Below, one piece after another: positions 24,164 through 34,613 of a stretch of 64,000 bases of DNA; position 1 is the stretch's first letter; each line of letters begins with the position of its first letter. Origin of the DNA: Mycobacterium sp. ST-F2 (lineage in GTDB: Bacteria > Actinomycetota > Actinomycetes > Mycobacteriales > Mycobacteriaceae); NCBI RefSeq assembly GCF_001905655.1, contig NZ_JMHT01000008.1, positions 92,545 through 156,544 on the forward strand, given 5' to 3'. The position numbers and the translations under genes were made by a program. The notes under the pieces are model-generated. The model did no database searches. It saw nothing but the letters and a program-made list of their open reading frames with translations, and was not told the origin of the DNA.

Positions 24164-25407
24164 CCGCAGTCGCGCAGCAGCAGGTCCGCGGTGGTCTCCC
24201 GCCGGATCAGCGGCCGAACGCGCCTATCGCAGACGGCGATGACCGGCGGGCGGGTCGTCATGGTGAAGTTCGACGCCATGCTGTGGTGGTAGGCGCCGGT
24301 GCACGCGGTGGCGAGTAGATCGCCGGAGTGAACGTCGTCGGGGAGGTCGAGATCGTCGGCGATGACGGAGCCGTCGCGGCCGACGACTGTGGACACGCGC
24401 GTGGGTCCGAGCGGATGCCGGTTGGCAAGGGCGACAGTGTAATTCGCCGCCGGTGCCGATTGGGGATGGCTGCCGTCCACGGTGACGACGGCACGGCCGT
24501 CGGTGCGGACCGACACCGATTGAACCCGGTGCAGCGTCACCCCCGCGTGCCCGCTGATGGCCCGACCGGGTTCGACGACGAGCCGGGGGCGGGGGAACCG
24601 GTTGGCTGCGCAGGCGGCGTCGAGGGCGTCTTCCAGGAAGCCGGCGAGTGCGGTCACGTCGAGTTCGGGTTCCCCGGTCCGGTAGGCGATGGCGTGCCCG
24701 CCGCCGATGTTGAGCTCGGTGAGCACCACGCCGTGGGCGGTGCGCACGTCGGCCAGGGTGTCGACCAGCCGCCGCACGGCTTCGACGTAGACCTCCGGCT
24801 CGGCGATCTGGGTACCGAGGTGGCAGTACAGGCCGGCCAACGGCAACTGGGGTGTGGCCAGCGCCCGGCGGACCGTCGGCAGCACGTCGACACCCGGCCG
24901 CACCTGCAGCAGCATCGCCTGCGGACGGCGCACGACACCGGCGAGGTAGGCCACTTCGATGGGCGAGTCGAGCACGATGCGACCGACGCCGGCGCCCGCC
25001 GCGGTCGCCAGCTCGTCGACCGACTTGCCGCTGCCGTGGACGACGATGCGCGCCGGGTCCATGCCGCCGGCGAGGGCCGTGGCCAGCTCGGCTGTCGAAC
25101 ACACCGCCATGCCGAGGCCGGCCTCGTTCACCCAGCCGGCGACGGTCCTGGTCAGCAGGGACTGGGCGCCGTAGACAACCTCGACGCCGCGCAAAGCGGC
25201 GCGGTAGTGCTGGGCCCGGTGGCGGAAGTCGGCCTCGTCCAGAACATAGGCCGGTGTACCGAACTCGTCGGCGACGTCGGTGAGTGCCACCGACCCGACG
25301 CAGAGTCGTCCCAGGGCGTCGACCTGTGTGGTCGACGACCAGATGGTGGTGTCGATGCGCGGACGCATGGCGCCCCGCAGGGACGGCAGGATGTCGAGCA
25401 GTGTCAT
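24160..25407 (-). CDS. LysA-like type III PLP decarboxylase homologue lacking the PLP lysine
   Basis: 415 residues with the alanine-racemase-like barrel and decarboxylase C-terminal domain: HGSGKSVDEL, CHLGTQI, NIGGGHAIAY and EPGRAISG all match diaminopimelate decarboxylases. The position of the PLP-bound lysine (YAAKAF in M. tuberculosis LysA) reads YGAQSL. The active-site CESGD motif is absent: DLDLPDD follows directly on GRDGSVIAD. GAYCYS has become GAYHHS. It is therefore probably not a normal decarboxylase; it may be a non-catalytic or PLP-independent paralogue. It is divergent from mfd (107-base gap) and is not recalled here in M. tuberculosis. Confidence 0.8.
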   Translation of the reverse strand: MTLLDILPSLRGAMRPRIDTTIWSSTTQVDALGRLCVGSVALTDVADEFGTPAYVLDEADFRHRAQHYRAALRGVEVVYGAQSLLTRTVAGWVNEAGLGMAVCSTAELATALAGGMDPARIVVHGSGKSVDELATAAGAGVGRIVLDSPIEVAYLAGVVRRPQAMLLQVRPGVDVLPTVRRALATPQLPLAGLYCHLGTQIAEPEVYVEAVRRLVDTLADVRTAHGVVLTELNIGGGHAIAYRTGEPELDVTALAGFLEDALDAACAANRFPRPRLVVEPGRAISGHAGVTLHRVQSVSVRTDGRAVVTVDGSHPQSAPAANYTVALANRHPLGPTRVSTVVGRDGSVIADDLDLPDDVHSGDLLATACTGAYHHSMASNFTMTTRPPVIAVCDRRVRPLIRRETTADLLLRDCG

Positions 25408-25514
25408 GACTCCACCCTGCGCCCGGATTCGCCGGGTGAGCGCCCCGTTGACGATCCCTTGACGGGACGCTGCCCAATCTTGACGAAGTCCTGCGAACTA
25501 CAATCGGGGGCATC

Positions 25515-28500
25515 ATGACCTCCCCGGGGCAGCAATCGATCCAAACCCCGTTGGCGGGGCTCGTCCAACTCGCACTCACCGATCCTGGCCTGCAGGAACT
25601 GACGCGGCAGGCCGCTGAAGGCGTCGCCGAGCAGGCGCTGGTGGGCCCGGTCAGCGCCCGCCTCCCGGTCGCGGCGGCGCTGGCTGCCGCCGGCCCGGTG
25701 CTGGTCGTCACCGCCACCGGCCGCGAGGCCGACGATCTCACCGCCGAACTGCGGGCCGTGCACGGCGACGCCGTGGCGCTGTTCCCGTCGTGGGAGACGC
25801 TGCCGCACGAGCGGCTCTCGCCCGGTGTCGACACCGTCGGCGCCCGGTTGACGGTGCTGCGCCGGCTGGCCCTGCCCGACGACGCCCGGCTCGGTCCGCC
25901 GCTGCGCGTGGTGGTCACCACGGCGCGGTCGCTGCTGCAGCCGCTGGCCGGCGGGCTCACGGACGCCGAGCCGGTGACGCTGACCATCGGCGGCGAAGCC
26001 GACTTCGACGACACCGTCGCGCGGCTGGTCGAGCTCGCCTACACGCGCGTCGACATGGTCGGCAAGCGCGGCGAATTCGCCGTCCGCGGAGGCATTCTCG
26101 ACGTCTTCACGCCGACCGCCGAGCACCCGGTCCGTATCGAGTTCTGGGGTGACGAAGTCACCGAGATGCGCATGTTCTCGGTGGCCGACCAGCGGTCCAT
26201 CCCCGAGATCGCCATCGAGACGGTGATCGCGATGCCGTGCCGCGAACTGTTGCTGACCGACGACGTCCGCGAGCGTGCGGCGGAAATCGGCGCGGGCCTG
26301 CCGAGCAGCGACAACCAGGTCACCGGCAGCGTCGCCGACATGATGGCCAAGCTCGCCGAGGGCATTCCCGTCGACGGCATGGAAGCGCTGCTGCCGGTGC
26401 TGCGCCCCGGCGAACTGGCGCTGCTCACCGACCGGCTGCCGGCCGGTGCGCCGCTGCTGATCTGCGATCCGGAGAAGGTCCGCACCCGCGCGGCCGATCT
26501 GATCAAGACGGGTCGCGAATTCTTGGAGGCCTCGTGGTCGGTGGCCGCCGTGGGCGGCGACGCGCCGATTGACGTTGAGCAGCTTGGTGGTTCGGGATTC
26601 CGGGACTTCGCGGAGGTTCGGGAATCCGCGGCCGCCGGCGGTCACCCGTGGTGGACGCTCAGCCAGCTGGCCAACGAGACGGCGCTCGAAGTGGACATCC
26701 GGCCGGCGCCGTCGGCCCGCAGCCAGCAGAGCCTCGAAGAGATTTTCGCGATGCTGCGCGCGCACATCGCCACCGGCGGGCTCGCCGCGGTGGTCACCCC
26801 CGGTACCGGTACCGCGCACCGCGTGGTCGAGCAGCTGAGTGAATCCGATGTCGCCGCAACGATGTTGGAGCCCGGTGCGGCGCCCAAGGCCGGAGTCGTC
26901 GGCGTCATCAAGGGTCCGCTGCATGACGGTCTGATTCTGCCCGGCGTCAATCTCGTGGTCATCACCGAGACCGACCTGACGGGTAACCGGGCCACGGTCA
27001 CCGAGGGGAAAAGGCTTGCCGCCAAACGGCGTAACGTCGTCGACCCCTTGGCGTTGACGGCCGGCGACCTGGTGGTGCACGACCAGCACGGCATCGGCAA
27101 GTTCGTCGAGATGACCGAACGCGTGGTCGGTGGCGCCCGCCGTGAGTACCTGGTGCTGGAGTACGCGTCGGCCAAACGCGGTGGCGGTTCCGACCGGCTG
27201 TACGTGCCGATGGACTCGCTGGATCAGCTGTCGCGCTACGTCGGCGGCACCGAGCCCACGCTGAGCCGGCTCGGCGGCAGCGACTGGACCAACACGAAGA
27301 CCAAGGCGCGCAAGGCGGTTCGTGAGATTGCCGGCGAATTGGTGTCGCTGTACGCCAAGCGGCAGTCCGCGCCGGGGCATGCTTTCGCGCCGGACACCCC
27401 GTGGCAGGCCGAGATGGAGGACGCGTTCGGCTTCACCGAGACCATGGACCAGTTGACCGCCATCACCGAGGTCAAGGCCGACATGGAAAAGCCGGTCCCG
27501 ATGGACCGGGTCATCTGCGGTGACGTCGGCTACGGCAAGACCGAGATCGCGGTCCGCGCGGCGTTCAAGGCCGTACAGGACGGTAAGCAGGTCGCAGTGC
27601 TGGTGCCGACGACGCTGCTGGCCGACCAGCACCTGCAGACCTTCACCGCACGCATGGCCGGTTTCCCGGTGACGGTCAAGGGGCTGTCGCGGTTCACCGA
27701 TCCGGCCGAATCTCGTTTGGTGATCGAGGGTTTGAAGGACGGCTCGGTCGACGTGGTCATCGGCACGCACCGGCTGCTGGCGACCGGCGTCACCTGGAAA
27801 GACCTCGGCCTGGTGATCGTCGACGAGGAACAGCGGTTCGGCGTCGAGCACAAAGAGCACATCAAATCGATGCGCACCCACGTCGACGTGCTGACCATGA
27901 GCGCCACCCCGATCCCGCGAACGTTGGAGATGAGCCTGGCCGGCATCCGGGAGATGTCGACGATCCTGACGCCGCCCGAGGAACGCTTCCCCGTGCTGAC
28001 TTACGTTGGGCCGCATGACGACAAACAGGTCGCCGCGGCCCTGCGGCGCGAACTGCTGCGTGACGGGCAGGCGTTCTACATCCACAACCGGGTGAAGTCG
28101 ATCGACAGCGCGGCCGCGCGGGTACGGCAGCTGGTGCCCGAGGCGCGAGTTGTCGTGGCGCACGGGCAGATGCCCGAGGAGATGCTCGAGAAGACCGTCG
28201 AGGGCTTCTGGAATCGCGAGTACGACATCCTGGTGTGCACCACGATTGTCGAGACAGGCCTTGACATTTCGAACGCCAACACGCTGATCGTAGAGCGCGC
28301 CGACACCTTCGGCCTGTCGCAGCTGCACCAGCTGCGGGGCCGCGTCGGCCGCAGCCGCGAGCGTGGCTACGCGTATTTCCTGTACCCGCCCGAGGTGCCG
28401 CTCACCGAGACCGCGCACGACCGGCTGGCCACCATCGCGCAGAACAACGACCTGGGTGCCGGCATGGCCGTCGCGATGAAGGACCTCGAGATTCGCGGCG

Positions 28501-29165
28501 CGGGCAACGTGCTCGGTGTCGAACAGTCCGGGCACGTCGCGGGCGTCGGCTTCGATCTGTACGTCCGGCTGGTCGGTGAGGCCGTCGAGGCCTACCGGGC
28601 CGCGGTGGACGGCAAAACCATTGCCGCCGTGGAGGAACCGAAGGAGGTGCGGGTCGACCTGCCGATCGACGCGCATCTGCCGCCGGACTACATCGGCAGC
28701 GACCGGCTGCGGCTGGAGGCCTACCGCCGGTTGGCTGCGGCGTCCGATCATGCCGCCGTGGCGTCCGTGGTCGAGGAGCTGGTGGACCGCTACGGACCGC
28801 TGCCCGAACCCGCGCAGCGGTTGGTCGCCGTGGCTCGGTTGCGGCTGCTGTGCCGCGAGTACGGCGTCACCGAGGTATCCGCAATCTCGGATTCGACCAT
28901 CCGCCTGACGCCGCTGACACTCCTGGACTCGGGGCAACTGCGGCTCAAGAGGATGTATCCGGGCGCCACATATCGGGCGACGACATCGACGGTGCAGATC
29001 CCGATTCCGCGGGCCGGTGCCGGGGTCGGTGCACCGCGCATCCGCGACCTCGAACTGGCGCGTGCGGTGGCCGGTTTGCTGCTGGTGCTCGACGGGAAAG
29101 CGGCCGGTGAAGTTGATATCACCGACTTGGGAGGTAGTGCGGTGGGAGAGGCGGATCGCGCATGA
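25515..29165 (+). CDS. mfd: transcription-repair coupling factor
   Basis: Removes RNA polymerase stalled at DNA lesions and recruits the UvrA excision machinery. 1216 residues: an N-terminal UvrB-homology module, a CarD-like RNA polymerase interaction domain near 500-600 ([15 protein letters not shown]), and a SF2 translocase with Walker A GYGKT near 672 and DEEQRFGV near 770. The TRG region and C-terminal UvrA-inhibiting domain follow. ATG 25515. The stop overlaps mazG by 4 bases. Confidence 0.98.
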   Translation: MTSPGQQSIQTPLAGLVQLALTDPGLQELTRQAAEGVAEQALVGPVSARLPVAAALAAAGPVLVVTATGREADDLTAELRAVHGDAVALFPSWETLPHERLSPGVDTVGARLTVLRRLALPDDARLGPPLRVVVTTARSLLQPLAGGLTDAEPVTLTIGGEADFDDTVARLVELAYTRVDMVGKRGEFAVRGGILDVFTPTAEHPVRIEFWGDEVTEMRMFSVADQRSIPEIAIETVIAMPCRELLLTDDVRERAAEIGAGLPSSDNQVTGSVADMMAKLAEGIPVDGMEALLPVLRPGELALLTDRLPAGAPLLICDPEKVRTRAADLIKTGREFLEASWSVAAVGGDAPIDVEQLGGSGFRDFAEVRESAAAGGHPWWTLSQLANETALEVDIRPAPSARSQQSLEEIFAMLRAHIATGGLAAVVTPGTGTAHRVVEQLSESDVAATMLEPGAAPKAGVVGVIKGPLHDGLILPGVNLVVITETDLTGNRATVTEGKRLAAKRRNVVDPLALTAGDLVVHDQHGIGKFVEMTERVVGGARREYLVLEYASAKRGGGSDRLYVPMDSLDQLSRYVGGTEPTLSRLGGSDWTNTKTKARKAVREIAGELVSLYAKRQSAPGHAFAPDTPWQAEMEDAFGFTETMDQLTAITEVKADMEKPVPMDRVICGDVGYGKTEIAVRAAFKAVQDGKQVAVLVPTTLLADQHLQTFTARMAGFPVTVKGLSRFTDPAESRLVIEGLKDGSVDVVIGTHRLLATGVTWKDLGLVIVDEEQRFGVEHKEHIKSMRTHVDVLTMSATPIPRTLEMSLAGIREMSTILTPPEERFPVLTYVGPHDDKQVAAALRRELLRDGQAFYIHNRVKSIDSAAARVRQLVPEARVVVAHGQMPEEMLEKTVEGFWNREYDILVCTTIVETGLDISNANTLIVERADTFGLSQLHQLRGRVGRSRERGYAYFLYPPEVPLTETAHDRLATIAQNNDLGAGMAVAMKDLEIRGAGNVLGVEQSGHVAGVGFDLYVRLVGEAVEAYRAAVDGKTIAAVEEPKEVRVDLPIDAHLPPDYIGSDRLRLEAYRRLAAASDHAAVASVVEELVDRYGPLPEPAQRLVAVARLRLLCREYGVTEVSAISDSTIRLTPLTLLDSGQLRLKRMYPGATYRATTSTVQIPIPRAGAGVGAPRIRDLELARAVAGLLLVLDGKAAGEVDITDLGGSAVGEADRA

Positions 29166-30109
29166 CGGTCGTCCTGGTCGATCCGCGCCGTCCCTCGCTG
29201 ATGCCGATCGACGCGCTGGTCCTGCTCACCGGCGACGTCCAATACACCGAGGAACTGCCGGTCAAGGTGCCGTGGTCGCTACCGTCGGGCCGGCCGTCCT
29301 ACGGGGACACCGACAATCCGGCGCCGGTGCTGTTGTCGTCGGATCCGGAGCACCCGCAGGTTCGGGCCCGGCTCGCCGCCGGCGAGCGGCTGATCGCGGC
29401 AGACGGTTCGCAGCCCGGGGAGCGGCTCATCGACGCCGTCACGATGATGGACAAGCTGCGCACCAACGGTCCGTGGGAGAGCGAGCAGACCCACGACTCG
29501 TTGCGTCGCTACCTGCTGGAGGAGACCTACGAGTTGTTCGACGCGGTCCGGGGCGGCAACGCCGACGACGTCCGCGAGGAACTCGGAGATGTGTTGCTGC
29601 AGGTGCTGTTTCACGCGCGCATCGCCGAAGACGCGCCGCTGCACCCGTTCGGTATCGACGACGTGGCCGATACCCTGATCCGCAAACTGGGCAACCGGGT
29701 GCCGGCAGTGCTTGCCGGACAAGAGATTTCGCTGGAAGACCAGATCGCGCAGTGGGAAGAGCGTAAGGCGCTCGAGAAAGCGGCGCGGACGTCGTGCATG
29801 GACGAGGTGCCGACGGCGCTGCCCGCGCTGGCGCTGGCGCAGAAGCTGATCGAACGGACCGGCACGGCCGGGTTGCCCGCCGATCTGCTGCCGGCCGGAC
29901 TCACCTCGGTGACCCTGGAACTCGGTGTCGACGCCGAAAGTGCCTTGCGCACAGTGGCTCTCGAATTCATCGACACGGTGCGGGCGACCGAGCGCCGCAT
30001 CGTCGCCGCCCGCCGCGGCGACGAAGTGGCGGTGGAGTTGGACGCGGCGCCGCTGGGCGCCGTGTCAGAGGATGAGTGGCGGGAACACTGGCCGGTTCAG
30101 GCCGACTGA
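29162..30109 (+). CDS. mazG: nucleoside triphosphate pyrophosphohydrolase MazG
   Basis: Hydrolyses (d)NTPs, including oxidised ones, to monophosphates, a housecleaning role. 315 residues. The catalytic acidic helix segment [10 protein letters not shown]...[16 protein letters not shown] is near residues 120-155. Mycobacterial MazG has a single active MazG domain plus flanking regions, which fits. ATG overlaps the mfd stop by 4 bases. It converges with the following hydrolase, overlapping it by 13 bases. Confidence 0.95.
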   Translation: MTVVLVDPRRPSLMPIDALVLLTGDVQYTEELPVKVPWSLPSGRPSYGDTDNPAPVLLSSDPEHPQVRARLAAGERLIAADGSQPGERLIDAVTMMDKLRTNGPWESEQTHDSLRRYLLEETYELFDAVRGGNADDVREELGDVLLQVLFHARIAEDAPLHPFGIDDVADTLIRKLGNRVPAVLAGQEISLEDQIAQWEERKALEKAARTSCMDEVPTALPALALAQKLIERTGTAGLPADLLPAGLTSVTLELGVDAESALRTVALEFIDTVRATERRIVAARRGDEVAVELDAAPLGAVSEDEWREHWPVQAD

Positions 30110-30789
30110 GTCGCGGCCTCGTCGATCAGGTCGGCCACGGCCGCTGCCTGTGAAGCCAGCGACGCGTGGCTGGCGTCCAGTTCGATGATCTTGCGTGGGT
30201 TGATCCGCTGCGCCATGCGGCGTTCGTTGTCCGGGTGGATCATCCGGTCCTGTGTGGAGACCTGGTACCACGACGGCTTGACGCGCCACGCCGGTGCGGT
30301 CACCGTGTCACCGAAAGTCGATGCCAGTGGGGCCTTTTGGGTCACGGCCATGACGAGCGCGTCATCGTCGGACAGGTCCTGGCAGAAGCTCTCGTGGAAC
30401 TTATCCTGGAGGACCCAGAGGTAGCCGTCGGAATCGGGCGCCAGGTTGGCGGCCGCCGCGGGCGGCATCTCCTGCGTGATCCCGCCCGGGCTCTCGCCGG
30501 CATCGGGCGCGAAGGCCGCGATGTACACCAGGGCCGTGACGTTGGGCAGGTCTCCGGCCTCGGTGATGACGGCGCCTCCATACGAGTGGCCGACCAGGAC
30601 GACGGGGCCGTCGACCTGACTGACCATCTTGCGGGTGCGCTCGGCGTCGTCGGCCAGCGACGTCAGTGGGTTCTCCACCGCGCGCAGCGACGTGTAACCG
30701 CGGCGGTTCAGTTCGACGATCACGTTGGCCCAGTGGGCCGCACCGCCCCAAAATCCGTGTACCAGGACAACTGTTGGCTTTTCGGTCAT
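30097..30789 (-). CDS. alpha/beta hydrolase
   Basis: 230 residues from ATG 30789. Visible features are the oxyanion-loop HGFWGGAAHW, the nucleophile elbow GHSYGG, an aspartate in STQDRMI, and the catalytic histidine in DASHAS. It resembles the small esterase/haloperoxidase-like hydrolases often annotated in mycobacteria. Substrate unknown. It is divergent from an AraC-family regulator 35 bases away, which is probably its regulator. The longer in-frame extension to 30858 would overlap that gene and lacks similarity. Confidence 0.88.
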   Translation of the reverse strand: MTEKPTVVLVHGFWGGAAHWANVIVELNRRGYTSLRAVENPLTSLADDAERTRKMVSQVDGPVVLVGHSYGGAVITEAGDLPNVTALVYIAAFAPDAGESPGGITQEMPPAAAANLAPDSDGYLWVLQDKFHESFCQDLSDDDALVMAVTQKAPLASTFGDTVTAPAWRVKPSWYQVSTQDRMIHPDNERRMAQRINPRKIIELDASHASLASQAAAVADLIDEAATQSA

Positions 30790-30824
30790 GTGGGTGACAC
30801 TATTTGGACGATGAGGCAAGTTCA

Positions 30825-31709
30825 ATGACCGATTCCGCGTCAAACTTTGCCAATTCACCGGACTCGACGGTCGATGCGTTCTCCGAGATCCTCGACACCG
30901 TCCGGCTGCGCGGGCAGACCGTCGTCCGTTACGCGCCCGGATCCGCGCCGTTCAACATCGAGGTACCCGGCCGGCGCCTCCTGCACATCGTCGAGCACGG
31001 CAACCTCCGGCTGCGCTTGGCCGGTGGCGGGCCGCCGATCATTTTGAGCGACGGTGATCTGGTGCTGCTCGCGCGAGGCGATCGCCACCGGCTCCAGTCC
31101 GTCGGCGACGCCGCGCGGTGGGTGACGGGGACGTTCCTCGTCGACGATGCTGTGGCTGACCCGCTGCTGTCGGTGCTGCCCGCGGCCATCGTGGTGTCCG
31201 GGCGGGGCGAGGACCGTGAGTGGTTGGAGGTCAGCCTGCGGTTGCTGGTGGCGGAGGTCGCCGGGCCGCAGCCGGGGTCGGCGGTGATGATCTCGCGCAT
31301 CCTGGATCTGCTGTTCATCCACACGCTGCGGGCCTGGTCGCGGGACGCCTCGGCGCCGCCCGGATGGTTGACGGCGGCGTTGGATCCGATACTGGGCCAA
31401 GTCCTTTCGGCCATTCATCAGGATCTGGCGCGGCCGTGGTCGGTCGCCGAACTCGCGGCGATGGCCAACCTGTCGCGGACCGCCTTCGCCGAGCGCTTCA
31501 CCCGGCTGCTGGGGCGGCCGCCCGCGGGTTACCTGATCGATCGTCGACTCGACCGGGCGGCTCAGCTGTTACGGACGGACGCTACGTCCGTGGCCGGCGT
31601 CGCTGCGGCAGTGGGCTACACCTCGGAGGCCGGGTTCAGCCGGGCCTTCAGCCGGCGGTTCGGTGCCCCGCCGCTGCGCTGGCGGAACACCTCGGGCCGC
31701 GCCGGTTGA
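30825..31709 (+). CDS. AraC family regulator with cupin-like N-terminus
   Basis: 294 residues. The N-terminal half has a cupin-type sensor (RLLHIVEHGNLRLRLAGGG, LVLLARGDRHRL). The C-terminal half has two helix-turn-helix motifs of AraC type (WSVAELAAMANLSRTAFAER and VAGVAAAVGYTSEAGFSRAF). Divergent from the alpha/beta hydrolase gene, typical of a regulator with its target. A TTG at 30804 is an alternative start. Confidence 0.88.
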   Translation: MTDSASNFANSPDSTVDAFSEILDTVRLRGQTVVRYAPGSAPFNIEVPGRRLLHIVEHGNLRLRLAGGGPPIILSDGDLVLLARGDRHRLQSVGDAARWVTGTFLVDDAVADPLLSVLPAAIVVSGRGEDREWLEVSLRLLVAEVAGPQPGSAVMISRILDLLFIHTLRAWSRDASAPPGWLTAALDPILGQVLSAIHQDLARPWSVAELAAMANLSRTAFAERFTRLLGRPPAGYLIDRRLDRAAQLLRTDATSVAGVAAAVGYTSEAGFSRAFSRRFGAPPLRWRNTSGRAG

Positions 31710-31883
31710 CTCCGCGCGAGCTCGACCGCGAATGTGCAGCTAGCGCGCCTCAGCCGCCGGATCTGCGATCTGTGCGCACACTCGCGTCGGCGGCGGGCCC
31801 GGAACTTGGGATCGGTAGCCGAGCCGCCCCGGTGTGATTGCTCCAACGACGCCGACAACGAGCGTCCAACGAAAGGAAACACC

Positions 31884-32171
31884 GTGAAGCTCCCCGCCGC
31901 AATCGAACAGCACGTCAACCGCTTCGACCGCCAGCAGAGCCTGATCATCGCGATCAGCACCGGCCTGCTGGCCTTCTGGTCGGGCTACCGCGTCGCCTGG
32001 TCGCTGTACCTGACGCTGGCCTACGACTTCCTGTTCGGATCGCTGGTCTTCCAGATCGCGCTGTGGGGCGTGATCGGTGCTGCGGCCGCGGTCGCGGCGT
32101 TCGTGTTCTACAACCGCTACCGCACCGCGGACCAGGCCGACGCTCAGCCGAAGAGCGTCGAACCCCAGTAA
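31884..32171 (+). CDS. small two-helix membrane protein
   Basis: 95 residues from GTG 31884, with GAAAGGA 6 bases upstream. Two hydrophobic helices (LIIAISTGLLAFWSGYRV and VFQIALWGVIGAAAAVAAFV) flank a short loop, with a polar C-terminal tail. I do not recognise a family. The end overlaps the convergent efeB stop by 28 bases. The 174 bases between it and the AraC gene show no other gene. Confidence 0.65.
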   Translation: MKLPAAIEQHVNRFDRQQSLIIAISTGLLAFWSGYRVAWSLYLTLAYDFLFGSLVFQIALWGVIGAAAAVAAFVFYNRYRTADQADAQPKSVEPQ

Positions 32172-33472
32172 TCCGACGAACCATCACGCACACCCGGCGG
32201 GCAGGCAAAGATGCCGCTGCCGGTGTGCGTGATGTATTCGTTGAGGGCGTCGTTGTCGGACAACGACCGCTGCATCGGGATGAACGATTCGGCCGGGTTG
32301 CGGACGAACGCGATGAAGAACAGGCCGGCGTCCAGATGGCCGAAACCGTCTGAGCCGTCGGTGAAGTTGTAGCCGCGGCGCAGAATCTGCGCCCCCTTGT
32401 TGGCCTCGGGGGAGGCCAACCGTACGTGTGAGTCGAGGGCGACCATCGGTTCGCCGTCGGCACCCTTGCTGTCGAAGTCCAGTGGGGTGAATTCGTCGGT
32501 GTACCCGTTGGGTGCGCCGTTGCCCTTCTGCCGCCCGATGACCCGCTCCTGCTCCGCCAGCACCGTGCGGTCCCAGGATTCGATGAGCATCCGGATGCGT
32601 CGGCTGATCAGGTACGACCCGCCCGTCATCCAGGCCGGTCCGTCGCCACCCGCGACCCAGACGTGCTTGTCGATGGCCGCCGTGTCCTCGGCCTTCAGGT
32701 TGTTCGTTCCGTCCTTGAACCCGAACAGGTTTCGGGGCGTGGACTGAGTGACCGTCGTCGACGAGGTGCGGCCGAACCCGAGCTGTGAGTACCGCACCGC
32801 GACGGTGCCGAAGCCGACGCGCGCCAGGTTGCGAATGGCGTGCACCGCGACCTGCGGGTCGTTGGCGCAGGCCTGCACGACGATGTCGCCGCCGCAGCGG
32901 GCCGGGTCCAGCTTTTCGTTGCGGAACTTGGGCAGGTCCACCAGATGTGCCGGCCGTTGCGCATCGATGCCGAACCGGTCCTTGCCGTCCTTGCGGAAGA
33001 AGCCCGGGCCGAAGCCGATGGTCAGTGTCAGCGCGGAGGCCGAAAGGCCAAGGGCCTCACCGGTATCGGCGGGCGGAGCGTAGGGGTTCAGGCCGATGGC
33101 CCCGTGCGGGACGGCCTCGTGGCCGAGCGTCATGCGTTCGGCCATCTCGGTCCACTGCTTGAGCATCGCGATCACGTCGGACTTCTTGTCCGTCGTGACG
33201 TCGAAGGTCGCGAAGTGCATCCGGTCCTGCGCGGCGGTGACGATGCCCGCCTGGTGTGTGCCGCGGAATGGCACCGGCTTGCTCAGGCTGTCCTCCACCA
33301 CGGCCGCGGATGAGCGGCCGGCCAGCGCGCCGGTGGCGGCGGCGCCGACCACGGCGGCCGTCACCCCGGCCGCGCCGAACAGTTTGCGTCGGCTGAGCCC
33401 GCCGTGTCCGCTCTGCTCGGTCACGGCCGGCGCAGCGGCGTCAGGCTGGGGCTCACTGCTTGGCGATGACAC
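32144..33472 (-). CDS. efeB: Tat-exported DyP-type haem peroxidase EfeB
   Basis: 442 residues. A twin-arginine signal (SRRKLFGAAGV, Arg28-Arg29) is followed by a dye-decolourising peroxidase domain with the GFKDGTNN signature (GxxDG) near residue 250. In EfeUOB systems it oxidises periplasmic Fe(II) or handles haem. GTG 33472 lies inside the end of efeO (20-base overlap), so translation is probably coupled. Third gene of the efeUOB operon. Confidence 0.93.
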   Translation of the reverse strand: MSSPSSEPQPDAAAPAVTEQSGHGGLSRRKLFGAAGVTAAVVGAAATGALAGRSSAAVVEDSLSKPVPFRGTHQAGIVTAAQDRMHFATFDVTTDKKSDVIAMLKQWTEMAERMTLGHEAVPHGAIGLNPYAPPADTGEALGLSASALTLTIGFGPGFFRKDGKDRFGIDAQRPAHLVDLPKFRNEKLDPARCGGDIVVQACANDPQVAVHAIRNLARVGFGTVAVRYSQLGFGRTSSTTVTQSTPRNLFGFKDGTNNLKAEDTAAIDKHVWVAGGDGPAWMTGGSYLISRRIRMLIESWDRTVLAEQERVIGRQKGNGAPNGYTDEFTPLDFDSKGADGEPMVALDSHVRLASPEANKGAQILRRGYNFTDGSDGFGHLDAGLFFIAFVRNPAESFIPMQRSLSDNDALNEYITHTGSGIFACPPGVRDGSSDYWGSTLFG

Positions 33473-34613
33473 CCTGCACCTCGCTGACCTCCTTGCTCAG
33501 GGCATCGACGGCACGCGAAAGTTCTTGCCGCTCAGGCTCGGTCACCTTGTCGTAGGAGATGAAGCCGTCGCCCTGGCGCCACTTGTCCAGCAGCTTCTGC
33601 ACCTTCTCGAAGGCCTCGTCGACCTCTTTGCCCAGGCTGGGGTTGCGCTCGTCGAGAATCGGGTCGACCGAGCCGACCGCGGTCCGCGAGCCCTCGATGT
33701 TGGCCTGGATGTCCCACAGGTCGGTGTGGCTGAAGATGTCTTCTTCGCCGGTGATCTTGGTCTTGGCGATCTCGTCCAGCAGTTCCTGCGCGCCACCGGC
33801 GATCTTGGTGGAGTCGATGGTCCATTTCGGATCCTTGACGCCCGCGTCGAGTTCCTTGACGTCCTTGACCAACTGGTCGGCCAGGGCGTTCGCATCGGGC
33901 TGCAGGCCGGTGACCCAGAGCTGCTTCTCCAGGACGTGGAAGCCGGTCCACTTGTCGCCGGGTTTCACGTCGGCTTCACGCAGGTCGATGCGCGGGTCCA
34001 GGTCGTCCGGGAACGACTCGGCGACCGGCTCGATGCGCTCGTAGTAGGTGCGGGCCTTCGGGTACAGCGCCTTGGCTCCGGCGACGTCACCCTTCTTCAC
34101 CGCGGCGGCGAATGCCTCGGTGGCGGGCACCAGCGCGGTGGTCTGCTCGACGACGTACTTCTTGTAGAAGTCCGCGGCCTCCTTGAACTTGCCGGTGTCG
34201 TCGATCTTGACGGTGTCACCGGTGACGGTGAAGTCACCACGGATGCCGTCGCCGACCATGCCGGGCTTGCACGCGGTCTTGTAGGTGCCGGCTTCGGGCA
34301 GCTGCACGATCAGCTTGCGCTGCAGGCCGGGGGAGACGTTCTCGATCTCGCCCATCACCTTGTCGCCCGGGCCGTAGACGTAGAACTCGGTGACCTTGGT
34401 GCCGTTGTTGGTGACGACGAACGTGCTCGGGCCCGTCTTGGCCGACGTCGCCGACAGCTTGCAGGCGTCGTCGGAGGCGGTCACCGTGATCTCGCCGGAG
34501 GCGGACTTGTTCTCGTCCGACTTGGAGGTGCACGCGGAGACCGCGGTCAGGCCGGCGAGTAGGGCAGCCGAAGCAGCCAGACCGGTCTTGACGTTCAGAG
34601 CAGCGAGATTCAC
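33453..34613 (-). CDS. efeO: iron-binding lipoprotein EfeO
   Basis: 386 residues. Signal peptide with lipobox VSAC (Cys28), a cupredoxin-like N-terminal domain (ITVTASDDACKLS to TYKTACKPGM) and a C-terminal M75 peptidase-like helical domain with the metal motif HVLEKQLW (HxxE). It delivers iron to EfeU. GTG 34613 is preceded by GAAAGG and overlaps the efeU stop (GTGA). An open frame continuing upstream is efeU read out of frame. Confidence 0.93.
   Translation of the reverse strand: MNLAALNVKTGLAASAALLAGLTAVSACTSKSDENKSASGEITVTASDDACKLSATSAKTGPSTFVVTNNGTKVTEFYVYGPGDKVMGEIENVSPGLQRKLIVQLPEAGTYKTACKPGMVGDGIRGDFTVTGDTVKIDDTGKFKEAADFYKKYVVEQTTALVPATEAFAAAVKKGDVAGAKALYPKARTYYERIEPVAESFPDDLDPRIDLREADVKPGDKWTGFHVLEKQLWVTGLQPDANALADQLVKDVKELDAGVKDPKWTIDSTKIAGGAQELLDEIAKTKITGEEDIFSHTDLWDIQANIEGSRTAVGSVDPILDERNPSLGKEVDEAFEKVQKLLDKWRQGDGFISYDKVTEPERQELSRAVDALSKEVSEVQGVIAKQ

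Noticed and set aside
25404..28937. 1177-codon open frame antisense to mfd
   Set aside because: It is the high-GC shadow of mfd: Arg/His/Gly-rich low-complexity translation with no family motif, while mfd has all expected domains.
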